A stretch of 64,000 nucleotides of DNA from CALMEC01 sp963765105 (GTDB lineage: Bacteria; Actinomycetota; Thermoleophilia; Miltoncostaeales; Miltoncostaeaceae), in assembly GCA_963765105.1 (NCBI GenBank), contig CAVXUW010000002.1:310001-374000 (forward strand), in the 5' to 3' direction. Numbering within the stretch: position 1 is the first letter of the stretch; each line of letters begins with the position of its first letter. The notes under the pieces were generated by a model, which did not search any database, had not been told where the DNA came from, and saw nothing but the letters and a program-made list of their open reading frames with translations. Shown in pieces: positions 25,441-33,528 of the stretch. Both the position numbers and the translations under genes were made by a program.

Positions 25441-25800
25441 GTGCCGATCTACGAGTATCGCTGCAGCAAAAACGGGCATGAGTTCGAGGTCATTCAGAGT
25501 ATGAGTGACGACCCCATCACGAAGTGCCCGGAGTGCCGTAGCACGGTTGCGCGCCTGCTCTTTGCCCCGGCCATTCACTTCAAGGGCTCGGGTTTTCACA
25601 ACACCGACTACGGCACAAAGACGCGTAGCCGCGACGGCGACAAGAGCGACGGGGGAGGCTCTGACGGCGGGTCCAAGACCGAGTCGTCGACAACGTCGAG
25701 TGATTCGTCCACGTCGTCCAGCTCGTCCAGTGACAGTGGTACGTCAACAACGAAGCAGGCCACGCCGAAGGATCGCGCGGCCCGGGGCGTAGGCCCCTAA
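25441..25800 (+). CDS. FmdB-type zinc ribbon protein with a serine-rich tail
   Basis: A 119-residue protein whose first 50 residues match the FmdB/CxxC_CXXC regulatory family (PIYEYRCSKNGHEFEVIQSM, then CPEC at 29-32). The usual first pair CxxC is incomplete: C8 is present but the expected second cysteine is Asn11, so zinc binding may rely on other residues. The rest is a low-complexity, Ser/Thr/Gly/Asp-rich tail that is probably disordered. Its function is unknown for the family. A CIRCE-like element upstream suggests heat-shock type control. Confidence 0.82.
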   Translation: MPIYEYRCSKNGHEFEVIQSMSDDPITKCPECRSTVARLLFAPAIHFKGSGFHNTDYGTKTRSRDGDKSDGGGSDGGSKTESSTTSSDSSTSSSSSSDSGTSTTKQATPKDRAARGVGP

Positions 25801-25810
25801 GGCTGTTGGC

Positions 25811-26923
25811 TCATCGCTGGAAGCTGCGCAACTGAGCCCCGGCGGCGTCCGTGTTGATGATGAAGTACGAGATTCCGCCGATCGTGCCGGGATCACCGGC
25901 GAGCAAGAAGCGATCGTCCGGTCGTGATTCGAGTCGCCCCTGGAGCCAACCGAACTTGGCCAGGTCGGTGGCCGACATGTCCGTGGACACGGCCCGGATC
26001 ATGCGAGCGCCGCGCCACGGCGCCTTCGGCAGACCCGAAAGCGACAGAAGCTTGGACTTGAGTGCGGCGACCACGAGCTGCTGACGTTGTGCACGTTGGA
26101 GGTCGTTGTCGCACGATCGCACCCGCACGTAGACCAAGGCCTCCGGGCCGGTCAACGGGATCCTCTGCTTCGGGAAACTGACCTTTCGGCCTCCCGGGTA
26201 GTCGCAGTTCGTCAAATCGAACGGGTTGTTGACCTCAACACCACCCACCGCGTCGACCATCGTCGCTACGCCGGTGAAGTCGATCACCATGACGTGATGG
26301 ATGGGAAGGCCAATTTCCTGCGTGACGGTGCGAACGACGCCGCGGATCCCTTGGTAGGCAAACGTTTCACCCAGCTTCACTGTGCCCTGGCCCGCCAGTT
26401 GTACTCGGCTGTCGCGCGGGAGTGAGAGGTACTTGATCCGCCCCTTCTCCGGATCCGTCCGCATCACCAGCAGGGTGTCGGCACGGGCGCCGGTGCGTCC
26501 CTGAGCGGCGTCTGACCCGATGATCAGTGTGTTCTCCGGTGTTCCCAACAGACCCCCTTTGGGGTCGGTCAGCGCAGCGCGGGCACTGGCCCGGACCTTC
26601 GTGTTGGCGTCACCTGCAGCGGAGCGAATGGTGAGGTAACCCGCGGTGGCCCAGCCCAGGAATACCAGCAGAAGAAGTCCCAACACGCGCGCGGTGATGC
26701 CGAGTGCTCCGATGCCGCGAAGCGACCACCATCGCCGCGTCGAGGGGTCGGGTCGGGGGGTGCGTTGCCGCTTTTCACGCGCCGGTTGCTCGGGACGTCG
26801 ACGTTCGCGCTCCACCGGAGCATCGTTGAGTCGCCGCAGCTCATCGAGCCCGACCTCCGGGCTGTCCTCGCTTTTACCGCGGGCGCGAAACCGGCGGTAC
26901 GGCTTATCGGTTGAGGAGCCCAC
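25811..26923 (-). CDS. LytR-CpsA-Psr (LCP) family ligase
   Basis: A 370-residue envelope protein. A basic cytoplasmic N-terminus (to about residue 75) is followed by one membrane segment (LGLLLLVFLGWATAGYLTI) and the extracellular LCP domain: NTLIIGSDAAQGRTGARADTL-type motif (IIGSDAAQGRTGARADT), YLSLPRDSRVQL, GGVEVNNPFDL, ALVYVRVRSCDNDLQRAQRQ. LCP enzymes transfer glycopolymers from lipid carriers to peptidoglycan. The GTG at 26923 has a -10 nine bases upstream and no ribosome binding site. Divergent from the ROK kinase gene. Confidence 0.92.
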   Translation of the reverse strand: MGSSTDKPYRRFRARGKSEDSPEVGLDELRRLNDAPVERERRRPEQPAREKRQRTPRPDPSTRRWWSLRGIGALGITARVLGLLLLVFLGWATAGYLTIRSAAGDANTKVRASARAALTDPKGGLLGTPENTLIIGSDAAQGRTGARADTLLVMRTDPEKGRIKYLSLPRDSRVQLAGQGTVKLGETFAYQGIRGVVRTVTQEIGLPIHHVMVIDFTGVATMVDAVGGVEVNNPFDLTNCDYPGGRKVSFPKQRIPLTGPEALVYVRVRSCDNDLQRAQRQQLVVAALKSKLLSLSGLPKAPWRGARMIRAVSTDMSATDLAKFGWLQGRLESRPDDRFLLAGDPGTIGGISYFIINTDAAGAQLRSFQR

Positions 26924-26932
26924 GTCGCGACG

Positions 26933-26938
26933 ATGGTA
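26933..26938 (-). promoter_or_regulatory. Putative -10 for the leaderless LCP gene
   Basis: On the minus strand this reads TACCAT and is separated by nine bases from the GTG at 26923. Confidence 0.45.
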
Positions 26939-26975
26939 GCGTCCTGCGGCGCGAACGCCGGAGCGAGGAGGTTCT

Positions 26976-27866
26976 GTGGCTGTTGTGGGTATCGATGTGG
27001 GGGGGACCAAGATCGCCGGCGCGGTCGTTGCCCGAGACTTTTCGCGTTCGCGTCCCGCGACCCTGCCCACCCCGAAAGATGGGCGTGAGGCACTTGATGC
27101 GGTGGTTGGTCTGGTCGAGCGCTACCGGCAGGAGGTCGAGGAGCCCATCGTGGCCGTCGGCATCGGGCTGCCGTCGCTCATCCGACAGCCTGAGGGAGTG
27201 GTGGAGATCACCGCGAACATCGACCTCGCGGGCGTTCCGGTTCTTGCCGAGCTGACCGGCCGGTTGGGTCTGCCGGTGGCGCTCGACAATGACGGCAATG
27301 TGGCGGCACTTGCCGAGCATCGCGTGGGAGCGGGGCAGGCATTCTCCGACATCGTCTTGCTGGCGGTGGGCACCGGCGTGGGCGGAGGCATCATCAGCGG
27401 TGGGCGCATGATCCACGGCGGGCGCGGAACCGGCGCTGAGGTGGGGCACATCGTCGTTCAGGCCGACGGTCCACGTTGCCAACGCAACTGCCCCAACTAC
27501 GGCTGCCTCGAGACCATGGCAAGCGGCACCGCCATCGCACGCGACGCCGGAATGCCGGCGCCCGAAGTGGTTGAGCGGGCCCGGGCCGGCGACGTCGACG
27601 CCATCGCGGTTCTTGCTCGAGCGGGCCGATACCTGGGTGTGGGGATGGCGAGTCTGGCCAACCTCTACGCGCCGGGTGCCTTCGTTATCGGTGGAGGTGT
27701 TGGTGCGGCCGGGGATCTGCTGATCGCCCCCGCAATCGCCGAGTACCGGGCCCGTGCACTTCCGCCGAACGCTCACGCGGAGGTCGTGCCCGCGCACCTG
27801 GGCACCGCGGCCGGGGTCGTCGGTGCCGGCATCCTGGCCTGGGAGCTGGTGGAGGCCGGTGGGTAG
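26976..27866 (+). CDS. ROK-family sugar kinase (glucokinase-like)
   Basis: A 296-residue ROK kinase, probably phosphorylating glucose with ATP. It has the phosphate loop VVGIDVGGTKIAGAVV (3-18), the catalytic region LDNDGNVAALAEH, AVGTGVGGGIISGG and the zinc motif CQRNCPNYGCLE, a slight variant of CxCGxxGCxE. The GTG at 26976 follows a strong GGAGG site. Its stop overlaps the rsmI start by eight bases. Exact substrate cannot be read from the sequence. Confidence 0.9.
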   Translation: MAVVGIDVGGTKIAGAVVARDFSRSRPATLPTPKDGREALDAVVGLVERYRQEVEEPIVAVGIGLPSLIRQPEGVVEITANIDLAGVPVLAELTGRLGLPVALDNDGNVAALAEHRVGAGQAFSDIVLLAVGTGVGGGIISGGRMIHGGRGTGAEVGHIVVQADGPRCQRNCPNYGCLETMASGTAIARDAGMPAPEVVERARAGDVDAIAVLARAGRYLGVGMASLANLYAPGAFVIGGGVGAAGDLLIAPAIAEYRARALPPNAHAEVVPAHLGTAAGVVGAGILAWELVEAGG

Positions 27867-28692
27867 CGGCGGCGTGCTCGTCGTGGTGGCCACCCCGATC
27901 GGCAACCTCGACGACATCTCGCCGCGAGCGGCGGCGGCCCTTCGGGATGCCGACCTCGTGGCCTGTGAGGACAGCCGGCGTACCGCAGTGCTTCTCCGGC
28001 ACGTGGGGTCGGAGGCACGCATGGTGCCCACGCATGAACACAACGAGGCGGCCCGCGCCGAGGACCTCGTGCGCCGCATTCGTGAAGGCCAAAGCGTTGC
28101 GTTGGTGAGCGACGCCGGGATGCCCGCGATCAGCGATCCCGGCGTGCGGGTGATCTCCGCAGCCATCGCGGCGGGCATTGAGGTCCAGGTCATTCCCGGT
28201 CCGAGTGCGGTGGAATCGGCGCTCGTGGCCTCGGGACTTCCCACCGACCCGTACGTGTTCGTCGGGTTCTTCCCGCGCGCGAGCGGCGAACGCCGTGCTC
28301 TCGTGGAACGCTTTGCCGACTGGTCGGGAAGTCTTGTGGGTTTTGAGAGTCCCCGCCGCCTGGCGTCGCTTCTTGCCGACCTGGCCGGTACCCAGCCGGG
28401 GCGCCAGGCTGCGGTGTGCCGGGAGCTTACGAAAGTGCACGAGGAGGTCGTTCGTGGTGATCTCGCCGCGCTTGCCGCACGCTTCGTCGATGGGATACGC
28501 GGCGAGGTTACGGTCGTCATCGGTCCCGGCGCGGGAGGCGCGCCGGTCGACGTCGATCACATCGCCGAGGTGCTGACCGGTGTCGGGTTGGGGGCCGCGG
28601 GCGCGGCCGATGTGGCCGTGTCGTTAGGCCTCGCCCCGCGGAACGCTGTCTACCGAGCGGCCCTTGCGGCAGCCAAACGCACCGCAACATAG
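27859..28692 (+). CDS. rsmI: 16S rRNA (cytidine-1402 2'-O) methyltransferase RsmI
   Basis: A 277-residue SAM-dependent methyltransferase of the tetrapyrrole methylase fold. Motifs are VVATPIGNLDDISPRAA near the N-terminus, ACEDSRRTAVLLRH, ALVSDAGMPAISDPG and VIPGPSAVESALVASGLPTD, followed by PRRLASLLADL. It modifies C1402 in the ribosomal P site. The start is the GTG at 27859 inside the ROK end; a GTG at 27874 is possible. The 3' end overlaps the convergent gene by 43 bases. Confidence 0.94.
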   Translation: MGSGGVLVVVATPIGNLDDISPRAAAALRDADLVACEDSRRTAVLLRHVGSEARMVPTHEHNEAARAEDLVRRIREGQSVALVSDAGMPAISDPGVRVISAAIAAGIEVQVIPGPSAVESALVASGLPTDPYVFVGFFPRASGERRALVERFADWSGSLVGFESPRRLASLLADLAGTQPGRQAAVCRELTKVHEEVVRGDLAALAARFVDGIRGEVTVVIGPGAGGAPVDVDHIAEVLTGVGLGAAGAADVAVSLGLAPRNAVYRAALAAAKRTAT

Positions 28693-29177
28693 GTCTCGTC
28701 CAACGTGAAGTCCTCGGGGGCGGCAGCCGCGACTCGCTCCAACCGCGCGGCATCGGCGGCGACGATGGCTCGCACCACGTATTCCTCAACCGGCTGAACC
28801 CAAACGTCGCTGCGGGCAACGGCCAGCCGGTGCGAGTAGAGCCGGATGAACGCGTCATCCGGTGGCAGCGATCCCCCCGGCCCTGTTCGCGAAAAGCCAC
28901 CGAAGATCTCCACCGGTGTGCCGTGGAGCTGCCCTCGGGCACCAACCGACCGGCCGCCGGCATCAACGCGCTCGCTGGCCTCCCATCCCAATGCCCGAGC
29001 GGCGACGGTGACGTCGGTCTCCGCCATCTCGATGTCGAGGTCATTGGGCGTCAGGGTGAAACCCCGCAGGGCCAACGCACTCGATCCGCTCACCGCCCAC
29101 GTCGACGAGATCGCGTCGAGGCGATCGGCAATCGTGAGGAGGGCACGCGTGAGGGGGGCGGGGAGGAAATCGGGCAT
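28650..29177 (-). CDS. Nucleotidyltransferase-fold hypothetical protein
   Basis: A 175-residue protein with the pattern AVSGSSALALRGFTLTPNDL followed by DIEM, which resembles the GS...DxD core of nucleotidyltransferase-fold proteins (minimal nucleotidyltransferase or AbiEii-like). A likely third acidic position is in GTPVEIFGGF. No partner toxin or antitoxin gene is adjacent. It is divergent from metG and its 3' end overlaps rsmI. Whether it is an active transferase is not clear. Confidence 0.65.
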   Translation of the reverse strand: MPDFLPAPLTRALLTIADRLDAISSTWAVSGSSALALRGFTLTPNDLDIEMAETDVTVAARALGWEASERVDAGGRSVGARGQLHGTPVEIFGGFSRTGPGGSLPPDDAFIRLYSHRLAVARSDVWVQPVEEYVVRAIVAADAARLERVAAAAPEDFTLDETYVAVRLAAARAAR

Positions 29178-29180
29178 GAG

Positions 29181-29186
29181 TAAACT
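29181..29186 (+). promoter_or_regulatory. Putative -10 for leaderless metG
   Basis: TAAACT ends eight bases before the GTG at 29195. Confidence 0.5.
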
Positions 29187-29194
29187 CTGCCGGA

Positions 29195-30724
29195 GTGAGC
29201 GACAGCTTTTACATCACCACGCCGATTTACTACGTCAACGCCGAGCCCCATGTGGGGCATGCGTACACGACGATCATGTCCGACATCCTGGCGCGTCATC
29301 ACCGCCAACGTGGCGACGACACGTTCTTTCTCACGGGAACGGACGAGCATGGCGACAAGATCGCCCGTGCCGCCGACGCGCTGGGGCGCTCGCCGCAGGA
29401 ACACACCGACGTCATCTCGGCCCGCTTTCGTGAATTGTGGGGCACGTTTGGGCTGTCCCACGACTTCTTCATCCGCACCACCGATGCGGAACACATCGCG
29501 GGGGTTCAGCGCGTGCTGGAGCGCATTCATGAGGCCGGCGACATCTACAAGGGCACGTACGGCGGCTGGTACTGCACCTCGTGCGAGGCGTTTTACTCCG
29601 AAGACGACCTGCTGGAGGAGCGTCAGTGCCCGCAGCATCGACGGCCGGTCGAATGGGTGGAGGAGGACAACTGGTTCTTTCGACTGTCCGCCTACCGCGA
29701 TCGGCTTCTGGCGCTCTACGACGACAACCCCACGTTTGTGCGGCCGACTCACCGTCTGAACGAGGCACGTCGCATCGCCGAGGCGGTCGAGGACATCTCC
29801 ATCTCTCGCGCCAACGTCACATGGGGGGTGCCGGTTCCCTGGGACGACAAACACGTCGTCTACGTCTGGGTCGACGCATTGCTCAACTACTTCACCGCTC
29901 CGTCGTACGCGCGGCCGGGCGACGACCTCACCAAGCGTCTGTGGCCTCCGGATCTGCAGGTGTTGGGCAAAGACATCCTGAAGTTCCACGCGGTGATCTG
30001 GCCAGCGCTGCTCATGGCGGCCGGGGAGGAACTCCCGCGTGGCCTGTTCATCCACGGCTTCGTGCTGAAGGGAGGGGAGCGTCTCAGCAAGACCACCGGC
30101 AACCTCATCGACCCGCTGCCCTATGTGGAACGCTTCGGCATCGACGCGTTGCGCTGGTATCTGGCACGCGAGATTCGCTTTGGTGAGGACGGTCCGTTCA
30201 GTGACGAGGGTTTCGCCGCCCGCTACACCGGTGAGCTCGCCAACGAGTTCGGCAACCTTGTCAGCCGCACCGTCAGCATGATCGGCCGCTACCGCGACGG
30301 TGTGATCCCGGCCGACCCGGGAGACGACACCCAACTCGCCGGTGAGATCGACGAACGCGTCTCCGCGGTACGGGCGTCGTTTGACGTCGTGGACGTCACC
30401 GGGGCGGCTGAGGAGGCGTGGAAGCTCGTGCGTCGACTCAATCAGCTCGTCGAGGAGCGCGCGCCGTGGGTTCTCGCCAAAGACCCCGACCGGGCGCGCG
30501 AGCTCGACCAGGTACTGGTTTCGCTCGCGGAAGGGATCCGGGCTGTCGCCGTTCTCCTGTGGCCGTTCATGCCGACATCCTGTGACCGCGCCCTTGCGGC
30601 GATCGGCGCCCCCGGTGCGGAGCCGGGGCTCGACGTTGCCGCGTGGGGTCGTGCGCCGGGAACCACGGTCGCGCCGATCGAACCGCTCTTCCCGAAGCTG
30701 GAGAACGCGGAGGACGCGGCATAG
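29195..30724 (+). CDS. metG: Methionyl-tRNA synthetase
   Basis: A 509-residue class I synthetase that charges methionine onto its tRNA. The HIGH-type motif is HVGHAYT (about 17-23), the zinc-knuckle region contains CTSCEAFYSE and a later CP pair, and the KMSKS-type motif is LSKTTG (within GERLSKTTGN). The length matches the shorter form without the C-terminal dimerisation domain. A -10 lies just upstream of the GTG. Its stop overlaps the apparent tatD start. It leads the metG-tatD-ksgA-ispE cluster. Confidence 0.95.
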   Translation: MSDSFYITTPIYYVNAEPHVGHAYTTIMSDILARHHRQRGDDTFFLTGTDEHGDKIARAADALGRSPQEHTDVISARFRELWGTFGLSHDFFIRTTDAEHIAGVQRVLERIHEAGDIYKGTYGGWYCTSCEAFYSEDDLLEERQCPQHRRPVEWVEEDNWFFRLSAYRDRLLALYDDNPTFVRPTHRLNEARRIAEAVEDISISRANVTWGVPVPWDDKHVVYVWVDALLNYFTAPSYARPGDDLTKRLWPPDLQVLGKDILKFHAVIWPALLMAAGEELPRGLFIHGFVLKGGERLSKTTGNLIDPLPYVERFGIDALRWYLAREIRFGEDGPFSDEGFAARYTGELANEFGNLVSRTVSMIGRYRDGVIPADPGDDTQLAGEIDERVSAVRASFDVVDVTGAAEEAWKLVRRLNQLVEERAPWVLAKDPDRARELDQVLVSLAEGIRAVAVLLWPFMPTSCDRALAAIGAPGAEPGLDVAAWGRAPGTTVAPIEPLFPKLENAEDAA

Positions 30725-31477
30725 TCGACGCGCACACTCATCTCGGTTCGTGCGATGTACCGGTCGAACAGCTCGTCGACGAGGCACGCGACGCGGGCGT
30801 CACCCACATCGTCACCATCGGCTGCGGCCAGGCGTCAAGCGAACAGGCCATCGAGTTCGCCGACGCCTTCGACATCGTCTACGCCGCCATCGGTGTCCAC
30901 CCCCACGACGCCGACCGTTTCCGCCGGGGCGATGAGGAGTGGATCGGCGGCTTGGCACAACACGCCAAGGTGGTGGCCATCGGTGAATGCGGACTGGACT
31001 ACTACCGCGACCACGCCCGCCCCGAAGCGCAACACAAGGCGTTCGTCACGCAGATCGGCATCGCCCGCGAGCTCGGTCTTCCCGTGATGGTCCATACCCG
31101 TGACGCCGACGACGATACCCTCACGATTCTGGCCCGGGAAGCTGAAGGGCATCCGGTCATCCTTCATTGCTTCAGCATGGTGAACCGTGTGACCGAGGTC
31201 GTAGAACGCGGCTACTTCAACGAGCTTTGCCGGGCAGCTCACGTATCCGTCCGCCGCCGACCTGCAGGCCGCGGCCCGCGATATTCCGCCGGAGCTCCTT
31301 CTGGTCGAAACCGATGCGCCCTACCTGTCCCCGGTGCCGCGTCGCGGTAAACCCAACCGCCCAGCCAACGTGCAGCACACCCTCGAGTTCCTTGCCAAAC
31401 TTCGTGGCGAGGAGCCCGACGACCTCGATGAGGTGACCACCGCCAATGCCGGACGAATCTTCGGCTGGGCCGCCTGA
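30721..31477 (+). CDS. tatD: TatD-family metal-dependent hydrolase, frameshifted
   Basis: Homology begins IVDAHTHLGSCD with the metal HxH and continues through AIGVHPHDADRF, AIGECGLDYYRD and PVMVHTRDADDD to VVERGYF near 31218. The reading then shifts by one base, and the other frame supplies SFAGQLTYPSAADLQAA, LLLVETDAPYLSPVPRRGKP and a normal C-terminus at 31477. The total is 3n+1 bases, so one base appears extra near AA at 31219-31220. By homology the first codon is ATA, overlapping the metG TAG; the nearest normal start is a GTG at 30643. TatD proteins are 3'-5' exonucleases or DNA repair/quality control hydrolases. Confidence 0.85.
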
Positions 31478-32288
31478 GCGTGTCGGAACGGCGCGTCTGC
31501 TTTCGCGTTACGGACTGCGCCCCGACACCGATCTCGGTCAGCATTTCCTCCTCGACGAGAACCTCGTCGACCTTGCGGTACGCGAAGGAGATGTCGGTCG
31601 CGATGACGTCGTGCTCGAAGTGGGGCCTGGTCTCGGGACGCTGACGGCGGCGCTTGCCCGGGCGGCACGCCACGTGCATGCCAGCGAGATCGACCGACGG
31701 CTCGAGCCCGTCCTCACCGACGTGCTGAGTGGCATGAACAACGTCACCATTCACTGGGGTGACGCCCTTGATCTTGACTGGGAGGCGCTCACGCCTGCGC
31801 CGACACGGATGGTCGCCAACCTGCCGTACTCCATCGCGACCCCGGTGGTCTTGGAATCGCTCTGGCGCCTGCCAACCATCACCTCATGGGCAGTCATGGT
31901 GCAGCGGGAAGTGGGCGACCGATGGATGGCGCCGGTGGGCTCCGCGCTCTACGGCGCACCCTCAGTGCTCATGCAGCTGGCGGCGACGGTGCGGCTGGTG
32001 CGCGCGGTTGGGCCTCAGGTGTTCACCCCACGTCCCCGGGTGGAGTCGGCCATCGTCGGTCTGCGCCGCCGCGGCGAGGCGCCCACGCCAGCAGTGCGCT
32101 CCCTCGTACATGCGGCCTTTGCCCAACGGCGCAAGACCCTGGTCAACGCCCTGTCCTCCGCTGGCGGTGATCGCACAGCAATCGCGACCGGTCTGGCCGC
32201 CGTTGGTTGTGCGCCCACCGCTCGCGCCCAAGAACTCACTCCCGAGACCTTCGTTCGGCTCGCTGCGGAGCTGTCATGGACCGCGTAG
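31446..32288 (+). CDS. rsmA: 16S rRNA dimethyladenosine methyltransferase KsgA (RsmA)
   Basis: A 280-residue SAM-dependent enzyme that dimethylates A1518 and A1519 of 16S rRNA. It shows LGQHFLLDENLVDLAV, the SAM motif VLEVGPGLGTLTAAL, the catalytic NLPYSIATPV (motif IV) and VFTPRPRVESAIV. Its ATG lies inside the tatD end (32-base overlap), and its end overlaps ispE by 13 bases. This tatD-ksgA-ispE order is common in actinobacteria. Confidence 0.95.
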   Translation: MPDESSAGPPERVGTARLLSRYGLRPDTDLGQHFLLDENLVDLAVREGDVGRDDVVLEVGPGLGTLTAALARAARHVHASEIDRRLEPVLTDVLSGMNNVTIHWGDALDLDWEALTPAPTRMVANLPYSIATPVVLESLWRLPTITSWAVMVQREVGDRWMAPVGSALYGAPSVLMQLAATVRLVRAVGPQVFTPRPRVESAIVGLRRRGEAPTPAVRSLVHAAFAQRRKTLVNALSSAGGDRTAIATGLAAVGCAPTARAQELTPETFVRLAAELSWTA

Positions 32289-33080
32289 TTCGCATCGCCC
32301 CGGCCAAGCTCAACCTGCGCCTGCTCGTGGGGCCGCGCCGATCGGACGGCTACCACGACATCCGCTCCCTCATGGTCGCCCTGGACGGACTCAGCGACAC
32401 CGTGTCGCTCACTCGGGCATCGGTGCGCACAGTGAGATGTCCCGGTGTGGACCCCGGTGACAACCTGGCCGTGCGAGCGCTCGACGTGCTGGAACAGGCG
32501 GTGGGACGCACAGTTGCCCTGTCAGGTCGACATCGACAAACACATTCCCTTACAAGCGGGTTTGGGCGGCGGCTCCAGCGACGCCGCGGCAACCCTGGTC
32601 GGTGCAAACGAACTGTTTGATCTCGGCGTTTCGGACACTGAGCTGGAACACCTCGCCGCACAGGTCGGCTCCGACGTCCCGTTCTTCATCCGTGGCGGCT
32701 GCCAATGGGCCGAGGGCCGTGGTGAGCGGCTTACGCCCACCACGTCTCCTCAGTTCCACGCCGTCATTGTGACCCCACCCTTCGGCTTGTCCACCGCCGA
32801 CGTCTACCGCCGATTCGACGAGCTACCGCCCCCACCGGCTACCCACGAGCAGCCGCCCCCGGCCGGGATGCCCGCCCTGGCCGGCTGGGTCCGCAACGAC
32901 CTCTGGGATGCCGCTCGTTCCCTGGAGCCCCGTCTCGAACAGATCGCCAGCGACCTCGAAGCGGCCGGCACCTCCGTCGTCCTCCTCTGCGGTAGCGGCT
33001 CGGCGATGGCGGGTCTGTTCAGCAGCGCGGGAACCGGTGTTGCCCGGTTCCCGGGAGTTACCGTTCGTCCGGCTGTGTGA
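32276..33080 (+). CDS. ispE: 4-diphosphocytidyl-2-C-methyl-D-erythritol kinase IspE, frameshifted
   Basis: A GHMP kinase of the non-mevalonate isoprenoid pathway. The first frame gives RVVRIAPAKLNLRLLVGPRR and SDGYHDIRSLMVALDGLSDT. After about 32517 the coding continues in the next frame as DIDKHIPLQAGLGGGSSDAA (the ATP-binding motif) through FFIRGGCQWAEGRGE and LLCGSGSAMAGLF to 33080. Length is 3n+1, and removing one C from CCC at 32517-32519 restores an uninterrupted protein. The gene is normally essential where this pathway is the only one, so a sequence error is more likely than real loss. Confidence 0.88.
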
Positions 33081-33139
33081 GGTTGGTGCGAGGAAGAACG
33101 GGGCTGACCGTCTCGGTCGGTCGATGTCTCCTGGGGCGA

Positions 33140-33145
33140 TAGACT
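33140..33145 (+). promoter_or_regulatory. Putative -10 for the membrane protein gene at 33154
   Basis: TAGACT ends eight bases before the GTG at 33154, which lacks a ribosome binding site. Confidence 0.4.
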
Positions 33146-33153
33146 TCGACCTT

Positions 33154-33528
33154 GTGGATCGTCCCGTGATCACACTCGAGGAAAAGCCGACTGGGCCCAA
33201 GGCGCGTGCGCGCGGTTGGCTCCGGGGGCGGAGGCTGGTCATCGCGGGCGGTCTGGCGCTCGCGGAAGTGTTCGTCTACCTGTTGAGCGAACCGAATCGG
33301 TGGTTCTCCATCATTCTGGTCGGCGCCGTCCTTGCGGCAGCGATCGCGAGTATGCCGCGTGTCAAGGCGGGCCTTTTTCGCGATGTGCTTCTTGTCATCG
33401 CGCTCGCTCAAGCGATTGTGCTGGCGTTGCCCATTCTCGACGGCATCGTGAAGCTCGCGGTTGCCGCAATTGCAACGTTGGCGCTCATTGCGTTGTTCAT
33501 CGTCATCGGGCTGCGTTTCCGGCGCTGA
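33154..33528 (+). CDS. Small four-helix membrane protein
   Basis: A 124-residue protein, not recognised by family. A polar N-terminus (DRPVITLEEKPTGPKARARG) is followed by four hydrophobic segments: LVIAGGLALAEVFVYLL, WFSIILVGAVLAAAIA, DVLLVIALAQAIVLALPIL and LAVAAIATLALIALFIVIGL. An ATG at 33124 is an alternative start. Its stop overlaps (CTGA) the earliest sensible start of the subtilase gene, so the two may be linked or even be one interrupted reading frame. Confidence 0.65.
   Translation: MDRPVITLEEKPTGPKARARGWLRGRRLVIAGGLALAEVFVYLLSEPNRWFSIILVGAVLAAAIASMPRVKAGLFRDVLLVIALAQAIVLALPILDGIVKLAVAAIATLALIALFIVIGLRFRR

Noticed and set aside
29090..30787. Long minus-strand open frame over metG
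   Set aside because: Shadow of metG; no recognisable motif.
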